NCBI RefSeq assembly: GCF_001570585.1
Contig: NZ_BBXF01000003.1
Location: 221,353-285,352, forward strand
Source: Herbidospora daliensis
GTDB lineage: Bacteria > Actinomycetota > Actinomycetes > Streptosporangiales > Streptosporangiaceae
Direction of reading: 5' to 3'
DNA length: 64,000 bases
Shown here: positions 25,446 to 34,065 of the stretch, piece by piece
Layout of the letters: each line of letters starts with the position of its first letter
How positions within the stretch are numbered: the stretch's first letter is position 1
Position numbers and translations under genes: made by a program
The notes under the pieces: generated by a model
What the model was told of the DNA's origin: nothing
Database searches by the model: none
Seen by the model: only the letters and a program-made list of their open reading frames with translations

Positions 25446-26671
25446 CCGATGTCGTGATCGTCGGAGGCGGCATCGCGGGCGCGTCGGCGGCCTGCAGATT
25501 GTCCGCCGGCGGCCTGGAGGTCGTGCTCCTGGAGAAGCAGCGGGAGTACCACGACCTGGTCCGCGGCGAGTGGCTGGCGCCCTGGGGCATCCGGGAGGCG
25601 CAGCGGCTCGGCGTCTACGACTGCTTCGGCGCGGGCGGGGCCTGGGAGATCCGCGAGTGGATGACCTGGGACGAGGCGGTCGACGACGACGAGGTCGAAG
25701 CCGTCGACATGACCGGGTTCATCCCCGGCATCGGCGGCCCGATGTCGTTCCCGCACCACGCGGTGTGCGAGCTGATGGCCGCCCAGGCCGTGGGCTCGGG
25801 CGCGCGATTGGTGATGGACGCCTCCCGCATCCACGTCACCGCCGGACGCGAACCCGTCGTCACCTACCGGACCCCCGAGGGCGAGCACGAGATCCGCCCG
25901 AGGATGGTGCTCGGCGCGACCGGCCGGGGCTGCACCGTCGGGCGGCAGATCGGCGTCACCATGCGCAACTCCATGCACCACTGGGGCGGCGGAATGATGG
26001 TCGAGGGCCTGGACTCCTGGCCGGCCGACGTGCAGGCCATGGGCACCGAGGGCGACGTGATGTTCATGGTCTTCCCGCAGGGGTACGGCCGGGCCCGCCT
26101 CTACCTGAACTTCCCCGCCGAGAACAAGCTGCGCTACCGGGGCGAGGGCGGGGTCGAACGGTTCCTGGCCGCGTTCGAGCTCGACTGCCTGCCCGACCGG
26201 GGCAAGGCCGTCACCGAGGCGGTCCCGGCCGGGCCGCTGTCGGTGTGGCCGTCGGTGTCGAGCGTGCCCGAGGGGCCGCCGCTGGCCGAGGGGGTCGTGC
26301 TCATCGGCGACGAGGCCGGCAACGCCGACACCGTGCTCGGCACCGGGCTCTCCTGCGCGATGCGCGACTCCCGGACCGTCTGCGACATCCTGCTCGATTC
26401 CGGCGACTGGTCGCCGGCGGCCTTCGACCCGTACGTGCGGGAGCGCGAGTTCCGGCTCGACCGGCTCGCGTTCGGCGCCGACATCGTCAGCCGCCTGCAC
26501 GTGGAGTTCGGCGAGGAGGCGGTCGAACGCCGTCGCCGGGCCCGCCGGTTGATGGCGAAGAACTTCGCCGCCCAGGTCACGGGCCTGCTGAACATGGTGG
26601 CCCCCGAGGATGTGCCCGAATTCGGCTTCAGCGAGTTCTTCGCGGAACGGTTGTTCAGGGAGACGGCATGA
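25442..26671 (+). CDS. FAD-dependent oxidoreductase (geranylgeranyl reductase/PHBH-like)
   Basis: This 409-residue flavoprotein starts with the dinucleotide motif 'VVIVGGGIAGASAACRL', continues with 'VVLLEKQREYHDLVRGEWL', and has the FAD-phosphate motif 'VVLIGDEAGNADTVLGTGL' near residue 285. The pattern fits the wide group that includes flavin monooxygenases, FAD reductases and halogenase relatives. The halogenase signature WxWxIP is not seen, so halogenation is unlikely. An epoxide-hydrolase-like gene overlaps its stop, which suggests epoxidation followed by ring opening. Coupled by ATGA overlaps on both sides. Confidence 0.82.
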   Translation: MTDVVIVGGGIAGASAACRLSAGGLEVVLLEKQREYHDLVRGEWLAPWGIREAQRLGVYDCFGAGGAWEIREWMTWDEAVDDDEVEAVDMTGFIPGIGGPMSFPHHAVCELMAAQAVGSGARLVMDASRIHVTAGREPVVTYRTPEGEHEIRPRMVLGATGRGCTVGRQIGVTMRNSMHHWGGGMMVEGLDSWPADVQAMGTEGDVMFMVFPQGYGRARLYLNFPAENKLRYRGEGGVERFLAAFELDCLPDRGKAVTEAVPAGPLSVWPSVSSVPEGPPLAEGVVLIGDEAGNADTVLGTGLSCAMRDSRTVCDILLDSGDWSPAAFDPYVREREFRLDRLAFGADIVSRLHVEFGEEAVERRRRARRLMAKNFAAQVTGLLNMVAPEDVPEFGFSEFFAERLFRETA

Positions 26672-27537
26672 CTGAGAAGAAAGTGCTGCGCGTCAACGAC
26701 GTCGACATCGCCTACGTGGACGAGGGCGAGGGCGACCCCGTCGTCCTGCTGCACGGCTACCCCGACTCCTCCTACCTGTGGCGGCACCAGATCCCGGCGC
26801 TCGCCGAGGGCGGCTTCCGGGTGATCGCGCCCGACCTGCGCGGCTTCGGCGACTCCTCCAAGCCGCAGGAGGTCGAGGCGTACGGCATGCAGACGATCGT
26901 CAACGACGTCGTCGCGCTCACCACGAAGCTCGGCGTCCGCCGCCCGCACGTGGTCGGCCACGACTGGGGCGCGGCCATCGCCTGGATGTACGCGTTCCTG
27001 ATGCCCCGCCGGATCGACCACCTGGCCGTGTTGTCGGTCGGCCACCCGGGCGTGTTCGCCCGGCCGTCGATCGAGCAGCGCATGGCCTCCTGGTACATGC
27101 TGCTCTACCAGTTCCCCGGGATCAGCGAGGAGCTGCTGCGCCGCAACGGCTGGCGGCTGTTCAAGGAGATCATGGGCAAGGACGGCGACCACGACCGCTA
27201 CCTGCGTGACATGGCCCGGCCGGGCGCGCTGACCGCCGGCCTCAACTGGTACCGCGCCAACCGCTCGCCCGAGGCGGAGCTGCGGCCGGCCCGGCCGTTC
27301 CCGCCGGTCCTGGCCCCGACCCTGGGCGTCTGGGGGGCCGGCGATCAAGCCCTGCGTGAAGAGGGCATGCTCGGCTCGGCCAAGTTCGTGAAGGGCCCGT
27401 GGCGGTACGAGCGGGTCGAGGAGGCCGGGCACTGGATCCCGCTCGACGCCCCCGACGTGGTCAGCAAGCTGCTGCTGGGCTTCCTCGGCACGGAGGACTC
27501 GGCCCAGGCCGAACGACGCCCGCGCCGGCGGCTCTGA
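26668..27537 (+). CDS. Epoxide-hydrolase-like alpha/beta hydrolase
   Basis: The 289-residue alpha/beta hydrolase carries the oxyanion motif 'HGYP' (29-32), nucleophile Asp99 in 'GHDWGAA', an acid candidate Asp226 and His255 in 'EAGHWIPLDAP'. Asp in place of Ser as nucleophile, together with HGxP, is typical of epoxide hydrolases and haloalkane dehalogenases; HGxP favours the former. Lid-region tyrosines are present. It probably opens an epoxide made by the preceding FAD enzyme, either as a diol or by directing intramolecular ring closure. The stop shares one base with the acyltransferase start. Confidence 0.85.
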   Translation: MTEKKVLRVNDVDIAYVDEGEGDPVVLLHGYPDSSYLWRHQIPALAEGGFRVIAPDLRGFGDSSKPQEVEAYGMQTIVNDVVALTTKLGVRRPHVVGHDWGAAIAWMYAFLMPRRIDHLAVLSVGHPGVFARPSIEQRMASWYMLLYQFPGISEELLRRNGWRLFKEIMGKDGDHDRYLRDMARPGALTAGLNWYRANRSPEAELRPARPFPPVLAPTLGVWGAGDQALREEGMLGSAKFVKGPWRYERVEEAGHWIPLDAPDVVSKLLLGFLGTEDSAQAERRPRRRL

Positions 27538-28442
27538 TGCTCGGCTACCTGTTCCCCGGTCAGGGCACCGTCCGGGTCGGCATGGGCGCCTGGTTGCGCC
27601 GCCGGCCGGTCGCCCGCGCCGTGCTCGACGAGGTCGACGACCTGCTGGCCCGGCCGATCTCGCCGCTGTGCGTACGCGGCCCGCTCGACCGGCTGGTCGC
27701 CACCGAGCACGCGCAGATCGCGGTGACCGCGTGCAACCTGGCGGCGCTGGCCGTGCTGCGGGAAGAGGGCTACGAGCCGGGCGTGGTCGCCGGGCACAGC
27801 GTCGGCGAGCTGACCGCGCTGCACGCCGCCGGGGTGCTCGGGCTGGCCGACACGGTCCGCCTGGTGGAGACCAGGTCGCGGCTGATGTCGCAGGTCGGCG
27901 AGACGGGCGGGATGCGCGCGGTGATGGGCCTGCCGGTCGAGCGGGTCGAGGAGCTGGCCGCGCTGGCCGCCGCTCCCGGCGAGCCGCTCGTGGTCGGCCT
28001 GGAGAACGCGCCCGGACACGTGGTCGTCTCCGGTTCGGCGGCGGCGCTCGACCGGCTGACCGGCCTGGCCGCCGACGCCACGAAGATCGTGTCGCTTGCG
28101 GTGGGCAACGCCTTCCACTCGCCGCTGATGGCCGCCGCCGTGCCGGGGTGGGCGGAGGCCGTCCGGGCCGCGCCGATGTCGGCGCCCCGGGTGCCGGTCG
28201 TCCCCAACGTCACCGGCCGGCCCACCGAGGACCTCGACGCGCTCAGGGACGCGCTGATCGCGCAGCTCACCGGCCGGGTCCGCTGGACGGACACCGTCAC
28301 GGTCGTGGACGCGCTCGGGCCCGCCGTCGAGGTGGGCGACAGCAAGGTGCTGGCCGGGCTGTCCCGCCGGGCCGGCGCGCGCTGCCTGAGCATGGCCGAC
28401 CCCGGCACGCTGCGCCGGCTGGCCAGGGAGTTCGCGGCATGA
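27537..28442 (+). CDS. Malonyl-CoA:ACP acyltransferase-like protein
   Basis: This 301-residue FabD-fold protein has 'LFPGQGTVRVGMG' at the start, nucleophile Ser88 in 'GHSVGEL', and catalytic His194 in 'NAFHSPL'. The xAFHS pattern is that of malonyl-specific transferases. It should load extender units onto the free ACP for the KS-CLF, which has no acyltransferase domain of its own. Translational coupling on both sides (TGATG before, ATGA after) supports membership of the same enzyme set. Confidence 0.9.
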   Translation: MLGYLFPGQGTVRVGMGAWLRRRPVARAVLDEVDDLLARPISPLCVRGPLDRLVATEHAQIAVTACNLAALAVLREEGYEPGVVAGHSVGELTALHAAGVLGLADTVRLVETRSRLMSQVGETGGMRAVMGLPVERVEELAALAAAPGEPLVVGLENAPGHVVVSGSAAALDRLTGLAADATKIVSLAVGNAFHSPLMAAAVPGWAEAVRAAPMSAPRVPVVPNVTGRPTEDLDALRDALIAQLTGRVRWTDTVTVVDALGPAVEVGDSKVLAGLSRRAGARCLSMADPGTLRRLAREFAA

Positions 28443-28864
28443 GCCGGTGGGGCAGCGCCATGGTCGCCTTCGCCGGGCTCACCCGGCCGCAGGACCTGCT
28501 GGACGGCATGCGGATCGAGGACGTCTACACCCCCGCCGAACGGCTGCGCTCCGGCGCGGGCCGCTCCCTCCAGCACTGGGCCGGCCGGCTGGCCGCCAAG
28601 CGCGCCGTCCTGCGCCTGCTCGACGTCCCGCCGACGGCCGAGCACCTGGCCCAGGTCGAGGTCCTGCCCCGGCCCACCCCGGCCTGCGCCCGCACCGCCG
28701 CCTGCAACGACGGCCATCCCCCCTTCGTCCGGCTCGGCCCCGACCTCGCCGCCCGGATCGACCAGCGCATCCGGCTCTCGCTCAGCCACACCTCCGGCCG
28801 GGCCCTGGCGATGGCCGTGGCGTCGGCGGGGCTCCCGGAAGACGTACCGGAAGGGGACGTGTGA
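28439..28864 (+). CDS. AcpS-like phosphopantetheinyl transferase fold, catalytic residues incomplete
   Basis: The 141-residue protein resembles holo-ACP synthase in its second half. It has 'WAGRLAAKRAVLRLL' where AcpS has W-x-x-KEA, then 'GHPPFVRLG' and 'RLSLSHTSGRALAMAVA', matching the C-terminal strand-helix of the family. The metal-binding Glu is Arg55, and there is no N-terminal GxDIV motif. Alone it should lack metal-binding residues. A second AcpS-like gene at 30497-30955 has exactly the motifs missing here, so the two may form a mixed active site, or this one may only bind carrier proteins. Confidence 0.65.
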   Translation: MSRWGSAMVAFAGLTRPQDLLDGMRIEDVYTPAERLRSGAGRSLQHWAGRLAAKRAVLRLLDVPPTAEHLAQVEVLPRPTPACARTAACNDGHPPFVRLGPDLAARIDQRIRLSLSHTSGRALAMAVASAGLPEDVPEGDV

Positions 28865-29703
28865 TGGACGCCAGGAAGATCGCCGAAGCGCATCTGGACG
28901 GGTGGCGGGACGCCGACCCCGCCGCGGTGGCCGCCGCCGTCACCGCGTTCCGGGACCCCGACACCGGCGGGTGGCTGGAGGGCGATGCGCTGGCCGCGCA
29001 CGCGGCGGCGTTCCTGGAGCGGTTCAGGAACCCGCGCCTCCAGGTCGAGCGGGTGACCGGGGACGCCGACGCCGTGACGGTCTGGTGGACGATCGAGGCC
29101 GGCCACCGCGACTCCTATCTGGGCATGCCCGGCGTCGGCGGCGTCGTCACGATCGCCGGGTCCGACCTCGTCACCGCCGACGGGAAGGCCAGCCGCTCGT
29201 TCGACCGGCTGGCCGTCGCCGAGGCGCTCGGCTACCGGGCCGCCTTCGTGCCGGCCGCCGACGAGGGCCGCGAGTTCGGGGTGAGCTCGCGGACGGCGAG
29301 CGGCCGCACCGACCGGCCCGGCGCGTTCACCCTGACCTGGCTGGAGGTCCGCGACGCGGCCGAGGCCGCCGAGGTCGACCTGCTCAGCGTGGAGATCGTC
29401 AAGGGGCTGCGCGCGTCCAAGGGCTTCCTCGGCGTCGCCACGTTCGACGTCGGCGACCGCAAGTACACCCTGGCCGCCTTCGACCGGCCCGAGTCGGTCC
29501 GCGCGGTCCACGCCCGCCCGCACCAGCGGGCGGTGCGCAGGTTCTTCAAGGCCGGGCTCTGCGCCCGCGCGATGACCGGCGTCCTGATCCCCGAGGTCAT
29601 CCGCGAGTACGCCCGCTGCGCCGACTGCGGCGCCGTGGTCCGGCCCGGCGACGGCGCGGCCTGCGGCTGCGGGTGGACCCCCGGCGACGTCCCAACACTG
29701 TGA
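28864..29703 (+). CDS. SnoaL-like / unknown middle domain / zinc-ribbon fusion protein
   Basis: The 279-residue protein appears to have three parts. Residues 1-125 resemble a SnoaL/NTF2-like cone fold ('MDARKIAEAHLDGWRDADP'). Residues 135-235 are a beta-rich segment of unknown type. Residues 245-279 hold four cysteines spaced as a zinc ribbon (Cys252, 255, 267, 269). SnoaL-like proteins include polyketide cyclases and hydroxylation partners. Zinc ribbons of this kind occur in DUF35/OB-fold acyl-CoA-binding proteins. I do not recognise this combination; a cyclase or acyl-binding helper for the operon is possible. Confidence 0.6.
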   Translation: MDARKIAEAHLDGWRDADPAAVAAAVTAFRDPDTGGWLEGDALAAHAAAFLERFRNPRLQVERVTGDADAVTVWWTIEAGHRDSYLGMPGVGGVVTIAGSDLVTADGKASRSFDRLAVAEALGYRAAFVPAADEGREFGVSSRTASGRTDRPGAFTLTWLEVRDAAEAAEVDLLSVEIVKGLRASKGFLGVATFDVGDRKYTLAAFDRPESVRAVHARPHQRAVRRFFKAGLCARAMTGVLIPEVIREYARCADCGAVVRPGDGAACGCGWTPGDVPTL

Positions 29704-29714
29704 CGGGAGCAACG

Positions 29715-30500
29715 ATGAGCGACTTCACCTTCGAGCACGCGCCGGGGGACGGCGACCGGCCGGCCGTGGTGTTCATGTCCGCCCTGTTCGCCGGCGGCTG
29801 GATCTGGGAGCACCCCTACCGGCGCCTGGCGGCGGCGGGGGCGCCGGTGCTGCGTACCCATGAGGCCATCTGCGCCCTCGACCGGCGGGTGGCCGGGTCG
29901 ATCGAACGGCTCGGCGACGCGCTCCTGGCGGCCTGCGACGAGGCCGGCGCGCACGACGTGGTCGTGTGCGCCAACTCGCTCGGCGGGCTCGTCGCGATCG
30001 ACCTCGCCGGACGCCACCCCGACCGGGTGCGCGGCATCGTGGTCAGCGGCGCCCCCGGCCTCACCCCCGACCCCGACGTCGGCCTCAGCTTCGACCGGCG
30101 GGCCAGCGTGCGCCCGGTCGGCGCGGAGTTCGGCGAGCGGATGATGGCCGCGCTCTTCCACGGCGAGGAGCGGTACTTCACCCAGGAGCAGATGGACGGC
30201 GTCGGCACCATGCTGCTGGAGCCCGAGGCGATGGTCAGCATGGCCCGCAGCATCAAGGCCACCCGCCGCTACCAGGTCAGGCCCGCGCTCGACAAGGTGC
30301 GCTGCCCGTCGGCGTTCGTGTGGGGCCGGCACGACCGGATGACGCCGGTCGGCCCCTGGCTGGAGCTGCTCGCCGAATACCCGGAGGCCGAGGTCGTCGT
30401 CGTGGAGGACAGCGGCCACATCCCGATGATCGAACGGGCCGCCGAGTACACCACGATCCTGGAGTCGTTCCTGGACCGGCACGGCCGGGTGCCGGCATGA
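29715..30500 (+). CDS. Alpha/beta hydrolase
   Basis: The 261-residue alpha/beta hydrolase has nucleophile Ser88 in 'CANSLGG', Asp207 in 'GRHDRMTP' and His235 in 'DSGHIPMIE', giving a complete triad. The nucleophile elbow N-S-L-G-G differs slightly from the usual GxSxG. Possible roles are thioesterase release of an acyl chain from the ACP or ester/amide hydrolysis. Members of this family also occur as editing hydrolases in polyketide clusters. The start ATG at 29715 is preceded by ACGGGAGC. The stop overlaps the next gene by four bases. Confidence 0.82.
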   Translation: MSDFTFEHAPGDGDRPAVVFMSALFAGGWIWEHPYRRLAAAGAPVLRTHEAICALDRRVAGSIERLGDALLAACDEAGAHDVVVCANSLGGLVAIDLAGRHPDRVRGIVVSGAPGLTPDPDVGLSFDRRASVRPVGAEFGERMMAALFHGEERYFTQEQMDGVGTMLLEPEAMVSMARSIKATRRYQVRPALDKVRCPSAFVWGRHDRMTPVGPWLELLAEYPEAEVVVVEDSGHIPMIERAAEYTTILESFLDRHGRVPA

Positions 30501-30955
30501 CCCCCGCCGTCCTGGTCGGGGTGGACATCGTCTCGGCCGACCGGCTGACCCGGGCCGCCGAGCGCGGCGGCGCGACCTTCGCCCGCCACCTCACCACCGT
30601 CGCCGAACGCGACCGGGGCCCGGGCACCGCGACGTTCCCGGTCAAGGAGAGCTTCATCAAGGCCGTCGGGGGCCGCCCGCCCGGCTTCAGCTGGCACGAC
30701 TTCGAGGCCGCGGCGCAGCCGCCGCCGCCCTGGGCCGCCGGTCTGCTCGACGAGGCGGCCGCCGAGCTCACCGCCGCCACCGGCCTGGCCCTGACCGAGG
30801 GCGCGGCGTACGTCCTGCGCGGCGCCTGCCGGGAGGCGGCCCGGCTCCGCCTCGACGGCCCGGTGGCGGGCGCGGCCCGCTGGGGGAGCGGCGCGGGGCT
30901 GCTCGTCTCCCTCGCCGTCGTCTACGTCGACAGGAAGGACACCCGATGTCCATGA
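30497..30955 (+). CDS. AcpS-like phosphopantetheinyl transferase, N-terminal motifs intact
   Basis: This 152-residue protein starts with the AcpS motif 'GVDIVSADRL' (Asp10) and continues with 'FPVKESFIKAVGG' (Lys50-Glu51), so the two metal ligands are present. The C-terminal half, which normally ends with a 'SHT' strand, is poorly conserved. It is the mirror image of the other AcpS-like protein in this operon, which has only the C-terminal motifs. Expected function: transfer of 4'-phosphopantetheine from CoA to the operon's own ACPs, perhaps as a hetero-oligomer with the product of 28439-28864. Confidence 0.7.
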   Translation: MTPAVLVGVDIVSADRLTRAAERGGATFARHLTTVAERDRGPGTATFPVKESFIKAVGGRPPGFSWHDFEAAAQPPPPWAAGLLDEAAAELTAATGLALTEGAAYVLRGACREAARLRLDGPVAGAARWGSGAGLLVSLAVVYVDRKDTRCP

Positions 30956-31950
30956 CCAGAACCGTCCGGCCCGGCGGGTCGGTCCAGGAGGCCCTGGACG
31001 AGGCGGGCCCCGGCGCGACGATCCTGCTCGCCGCCGGTGAGCACCCGGGCAACGTCTGGATCAGGCACGACGGGGTGACCCTGCGCGGCGAGGGGGCCGT
31101 GCTGGTCCCCGGGCCGGGTCTCCGCCCCGACGTGCCGAAACTGCATGACGCGGGCGAGGACGTCGTCTCCGGCGTCGTCGCGCACGGCGTCCGCGACGTC
31201 ACCCTCGACGGGCTGACGGTGCGCGGCTTCTCCGGCGCGGGCGTCTACGCCCACTCGGTCACCGGCCTGTCCGTCCGCGACGTGACCGCCGCGGGCAACG
31301 CCGTCTGGGGCGTCTACGTGCGCGAGACCACCGGCTGCGAGGTGCTCCGGTGCCGCGCCTCCGGCAGCCAGTACGGCGGCGTCGCGGTCAGCTTCTGCGG
31401 CCGGGGCGAGGCGCTCGTCGAGGGCAACGAGACCTTCGCCAACGCGTTCGGCGTGTTCGTCGACAACTCCAGCGGGGTGCGGGTGCTGCGCAACCTCAGC
31501 CACGGCAACGCGATCGGGCTGATGCTGCTCAACCAGACGTACGAGGGGGAGCCCGACGGCGGGGTGCGCGACTGCCTGGTCGCCGGCAACGTCGTCCACG
31601 GCAACGGCCTGGCCTCCGGCGGCGACGACCCCGGCGCGCTCGGCGCGGCCGGCCCGCCGATCTCCGGGGTGGGCATCGCGCTGATCGGCACCGAACGGGT
31701 GTGCGTGGTCGACAACGACGTCCACGACAACCACCCCAGCGGCGCGTCGGTGATGGGCGCGGCGTTCGTGATGGGCTCCTCGAAGGGCTGGGGCGGCGAC
31801 GACGCGGTCGCCAACCACGTCCTGTGGAACAGGGTCACCGGCAACACGCCGCTGGACTACCAGCTCGGCGTCGACCTCGCGCTCCAGACCTTCGCGGCCA
31901 ACGTGGCCGCCAAGGGGGAGCCCGGCGAAGTGGCGGGGTGGCGGTCATGA
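30946..31950 (+). CDS. Right-handed parallel beta-helix protein
   Basis: The 334-residue protein is built of short repeats such as 'GVTLRGEG', 'VRDVTLDGLTVRGFSGAGVY', 'SGVRVLRNLSHGNAIGLML' and 'VVDNDVHDN', the NosD/pectate-lyase-like beta-helix pattern. There is no signal peptide or membrane segment, so it should be cytosolic, unlike most carbohydrate-active members. Such folds include lyases, epimerases and isomerases. In this operon it may act on the product or an intermediate; the reaction is unknown. It overlaps the AcpS-like gene by ten bases and the ABC ATPase by four. Confidence 0.75.
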   Translation: MSMTRTVRPGGSVQEALDEAGPGATILLAAGEHPGNVWIRHDGVTLRGEGAVLVPGPGLRPDVPKLHDAGEDVVSGVVAHGVRDVTLDGLTVRGFSGAGVYAHSVTGLSVRDVTAAGNAVWGVYVRETTGCEVLRCRASGSQYGGVAVSFCGRGEALVEGNETFANAFGVFVDNSSGVRVLRNLSHGNAIGLMLLNQTYEGEPDGGVRDCLVAGNVVHGNGLASGGDDPGALGAAGPPISGVGIALIGTERVCVVDNDVHDNHPSGASVMGAAFVMGSSKGWGGDDAVANHVLWNRVTGNTPLDYQLGVDLALQTFAANVAAKGEPGEVAGWRS

Positions 31951-32885
31951 CCAGCACGCTGACGTGCGAAAACTTGAGCAAGACCTACGGCGGCGTGGTC
32001 GCGGTGCGCGACGTCGGGTTCACCGTCGCGCCGGGGGAGGCGTACGGGCTGCTCGGCCCGAACGGCGCCGGCAAGACCACCACGATCTCCATGCTGGTCG
32101 GCCTGCTCAAGCCCGACACCGGCACGGTCGTGGTCGGCGGTGCGGACCTCGCGGCCGACCCGATGGCGGCCAAGGCGAAGATCGGCTACGTCCCGCAGGA
32201 GATCGCCCTCTACCCCGACCTGACCGGCCGGGAGAACCTGCGCTTCTTCTGCCGCCTGTTCGGCCTGCCGCGCCGGGAGGTGCGCGCGCGGGTGGAGGAG
32301 GTGCTCGACCTGGTCGGCCTCGCCGACCGCGCCGACGCCAAGCTCGACACCTACTCGGGCGGCATGAAGCGGCGCATCAACATCGGCGCCGCCCTGCTGC
32401 ACCGCCCCGAACTGCTGATCCTGGACGAGCCCACGGTCGGCGTCGACCCGCAGAGCCGCAAGTCCATCCTCGACGGCCTCGAGCGCCTGGTGGCCGACGG
32501 CATGGCGCTGATCTACACCTCCCACTACATGGAGGAGGTCGAGCGCATCTGCAGCCGGGTCGCCATCATCGACCACGGCTCCATCGTCGCCGAGGGCACC
32601 CGCCACGAGCTCGTCGAACTGGTCGGCGGGGCCGACCGGATCGAGCTCACCCTCGACGGCGACGTCGAGACCGCGCTCGCCAAGCTCCGCGGCCTGGGCG
32701 GCGTCACCGAGGCGGTCCGCACCTCGGCCGCGTCGGTCCGGCTGATCGCCGAAGGCGGCCGGTACCTGCTGCCCTCGGTCATCTCCACGGTCGACGGCAT
32801 CGCCGCCGTCACCGCCGTCGAGGTCGTCGAACCCGACCTCGAGGCCACCTTTCTGCACCTCACCGGCAGCACGCTCAGGGACTGA
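31947..32885 (+). CDS. ABC-2 exporter ATP-binding subunit
   Basis: The 312-residue ATPase has Walker A 'GPNGAGKTT', signature 'YSGGMKRR', Walker B 'LLILDEP' and the H-loop 'IYTSHYMEE', followed by a C-terminal extension typical of drug-export ATPases (DrrA, CcmA-like). With the next two genes it forms a one-ATPase, two-permease ABC-2 exporter. It probably pumps out the cluster product and gives self-resistance. It is part of the same run as the biosynthetic genes. Confidence 0.93.
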   Translation: MTSTLTCENLSKTYGGVVAVRDVGFTVAPGEAYGLLGPNGAGKTTTISMLVGLLKPDTGTVVVGGADLAADPMAAKAKIGYVPQEIALYPDLTGRENLRFFCRLFGLPRREVRARVEEVLDLVGLADRADAKLDTYSGGMKRRINIGAALLHRPELLILDEPTVGVDPQSRKSILDGLERLVADGMALIYTSHYMEEVERICSRVAIIDHGSIVAEGTRHELVELVGGADRIELTLDGDVETALAKLRGLGGVTEAVRTSAASVRLIAEGGRYLLPSVISTVDGIAAVTAVEVVEPDLEATFLHLTGSTLRD

Positions 32886-32886
32886 C

Positions 32887-34065
32887 ATGTTGCGATCGCT
32901 TCTCACGGTGAGCGCCCTGGAGCTCCGGACCCGGGTGCGGGACCGGACCGCCCTGATCATCGCCATCATCGTGCCGGTGGCCATGGCCACCCTGTTCGGG
33001 GTCGCCCTCGGCGGCGACGACCCGCCGCTGCGGGCCACCGTCGGCATCGTCGACCAGGACGGCGGCGAGTTCCCGGCCGGCGTCCGCCGCGAGGTCCTGG
33101 CGTCCACTGAGCTGTCCGGCGTGCTGACGCTGCGCGACCTGCCCGGCCGCGAGCAGGCCCAGCGTGCCCTCGACGCGGGCGACATCGGGGCCGCGATCAT
33201 CTTCCCCGCCGGGTTCAGCGACAGCGTCGGGGCGGGCGAGGGCGGCCGGGTCGGCGTGCTGACCTCGGCCGACACGCCGCTCGCCGGGGTGGTCGCGAAC
33301 GCCGTGGTGGACCGGATCTCCAGCCTGGTGCGGGCCCGCACGCTCGCGGTCCGCGCCTCCCTGGAGGCGGGCGTGCCGGCCGCCGAGGTCAAGGAGTTCG
33401 TGGAGCGCAACGGCGCGGCCGGACCGGCGCTGACCCTGGAGAATGACCCGATGGCCGGCGGCAGGGTCGACCTGTCGGTCTACTACGGCGCTGGCATGGC
33501 CGCGCTGTTCGCCTTCTTCGTGGTCGGCGCGTCCTTCCGCAGCCTGCTGATCGAACGCAAACAGGGCACCCTCGACCGGATGCGGGCCGGACCGATCCAC
33601 GGCTGGGTCCCGATCGCGGGCAAGGCCGTCGTCGGCTTCGCCCTCGCGATGGTCAGCGTCTGCGTCACCTGGGGCTCCTCGGTGCTGATCTTCGGCTCCA
33701 CCTGGGGCGACCCGGTGGCCGTGTTCACCCTGCTGCTCGCGCACGTGCTGGCCGCCACGGCGATCACCATGCTGGTCGCCAGCCGGGCCAGGACCGACGC
33801 CCAGGCCGACGGGGTGATCATGGTGATCTCGTTCGTGGCCGCGTTCTTCGGCGGCAGCCTGGTCCCGCTCTACACGCTGCCCGACGTGCTCCAGACGATC
33901 GCCCTGTTCACCCCGAACGCCTGGACCACCACCGGGCTCACCGGCCTGGCCGGATCGGGCGCGGGACTGGCCTCGGTGGCCCTGCCGATCGGCGTCCTGC
34001 TCGCGATCGCCGTCGCCGCCTTCGGGCTCGCCGCGACCGGCTTCAGGAAGGGACTGCTCGGATGA
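32887..34065 (+). CDS. ABC-2 type permease 1
   Basis: This 392-residue permease has one N-terminal membrane span ('ALIIAIIVPVAMATLFGVALG'), a large extracytoplasmic loop (residues 40-200), and five to six C-terminal spans beginning 'YYGAGMAALFAFFVVGASF'. The architecture matches ABC-2 drug or lipid exporters (DrrB/YhgE-like). The gene begins one base after the ATPase stop and overlaps permease 2 by four bases, which points to a heteromeric exporter. Confidence 0.9.
   Translation: MLRSLLTVSALELRTRVRDRTALIIAIIVPVAMATLFGVALGGDDPPLRATVGIVDQDGGEFPAGVRREVLASTELSGVLTLRDLPGREQAQRALDAGDIGAAIIFPAGFSDSVGAGEGGRVGVLTSADTPLAGVVANAVVDRISSLVRARTLAVRASLEAGVPAAEVKEFVERNGAAGPALTLENDPMAGGRVDLSVYYGAGMAALFAFFVVGASFRSLLIERKQGTLDRMRAGPIHGWVPIAGKAVVGFALAMVSVCVTWGSSVLIFGSTWGDPVAVFTLLLAHVLAATAITMLVASRARTDAQADGVIMVISFVAAFFGGSLVPLYTLPDVLQTIALFTPNAWTTTGLTGLAGSGAGLASVALPIGVLLAIAVAAFGLAATGFRKGLLG

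Noticed and set aside
25442-26671. Flavin-dependent halogenase
   Set aside because: FAD motifs are present, but the WxWxIP halogenase signature was not found and no partner flavin reductase is evident.
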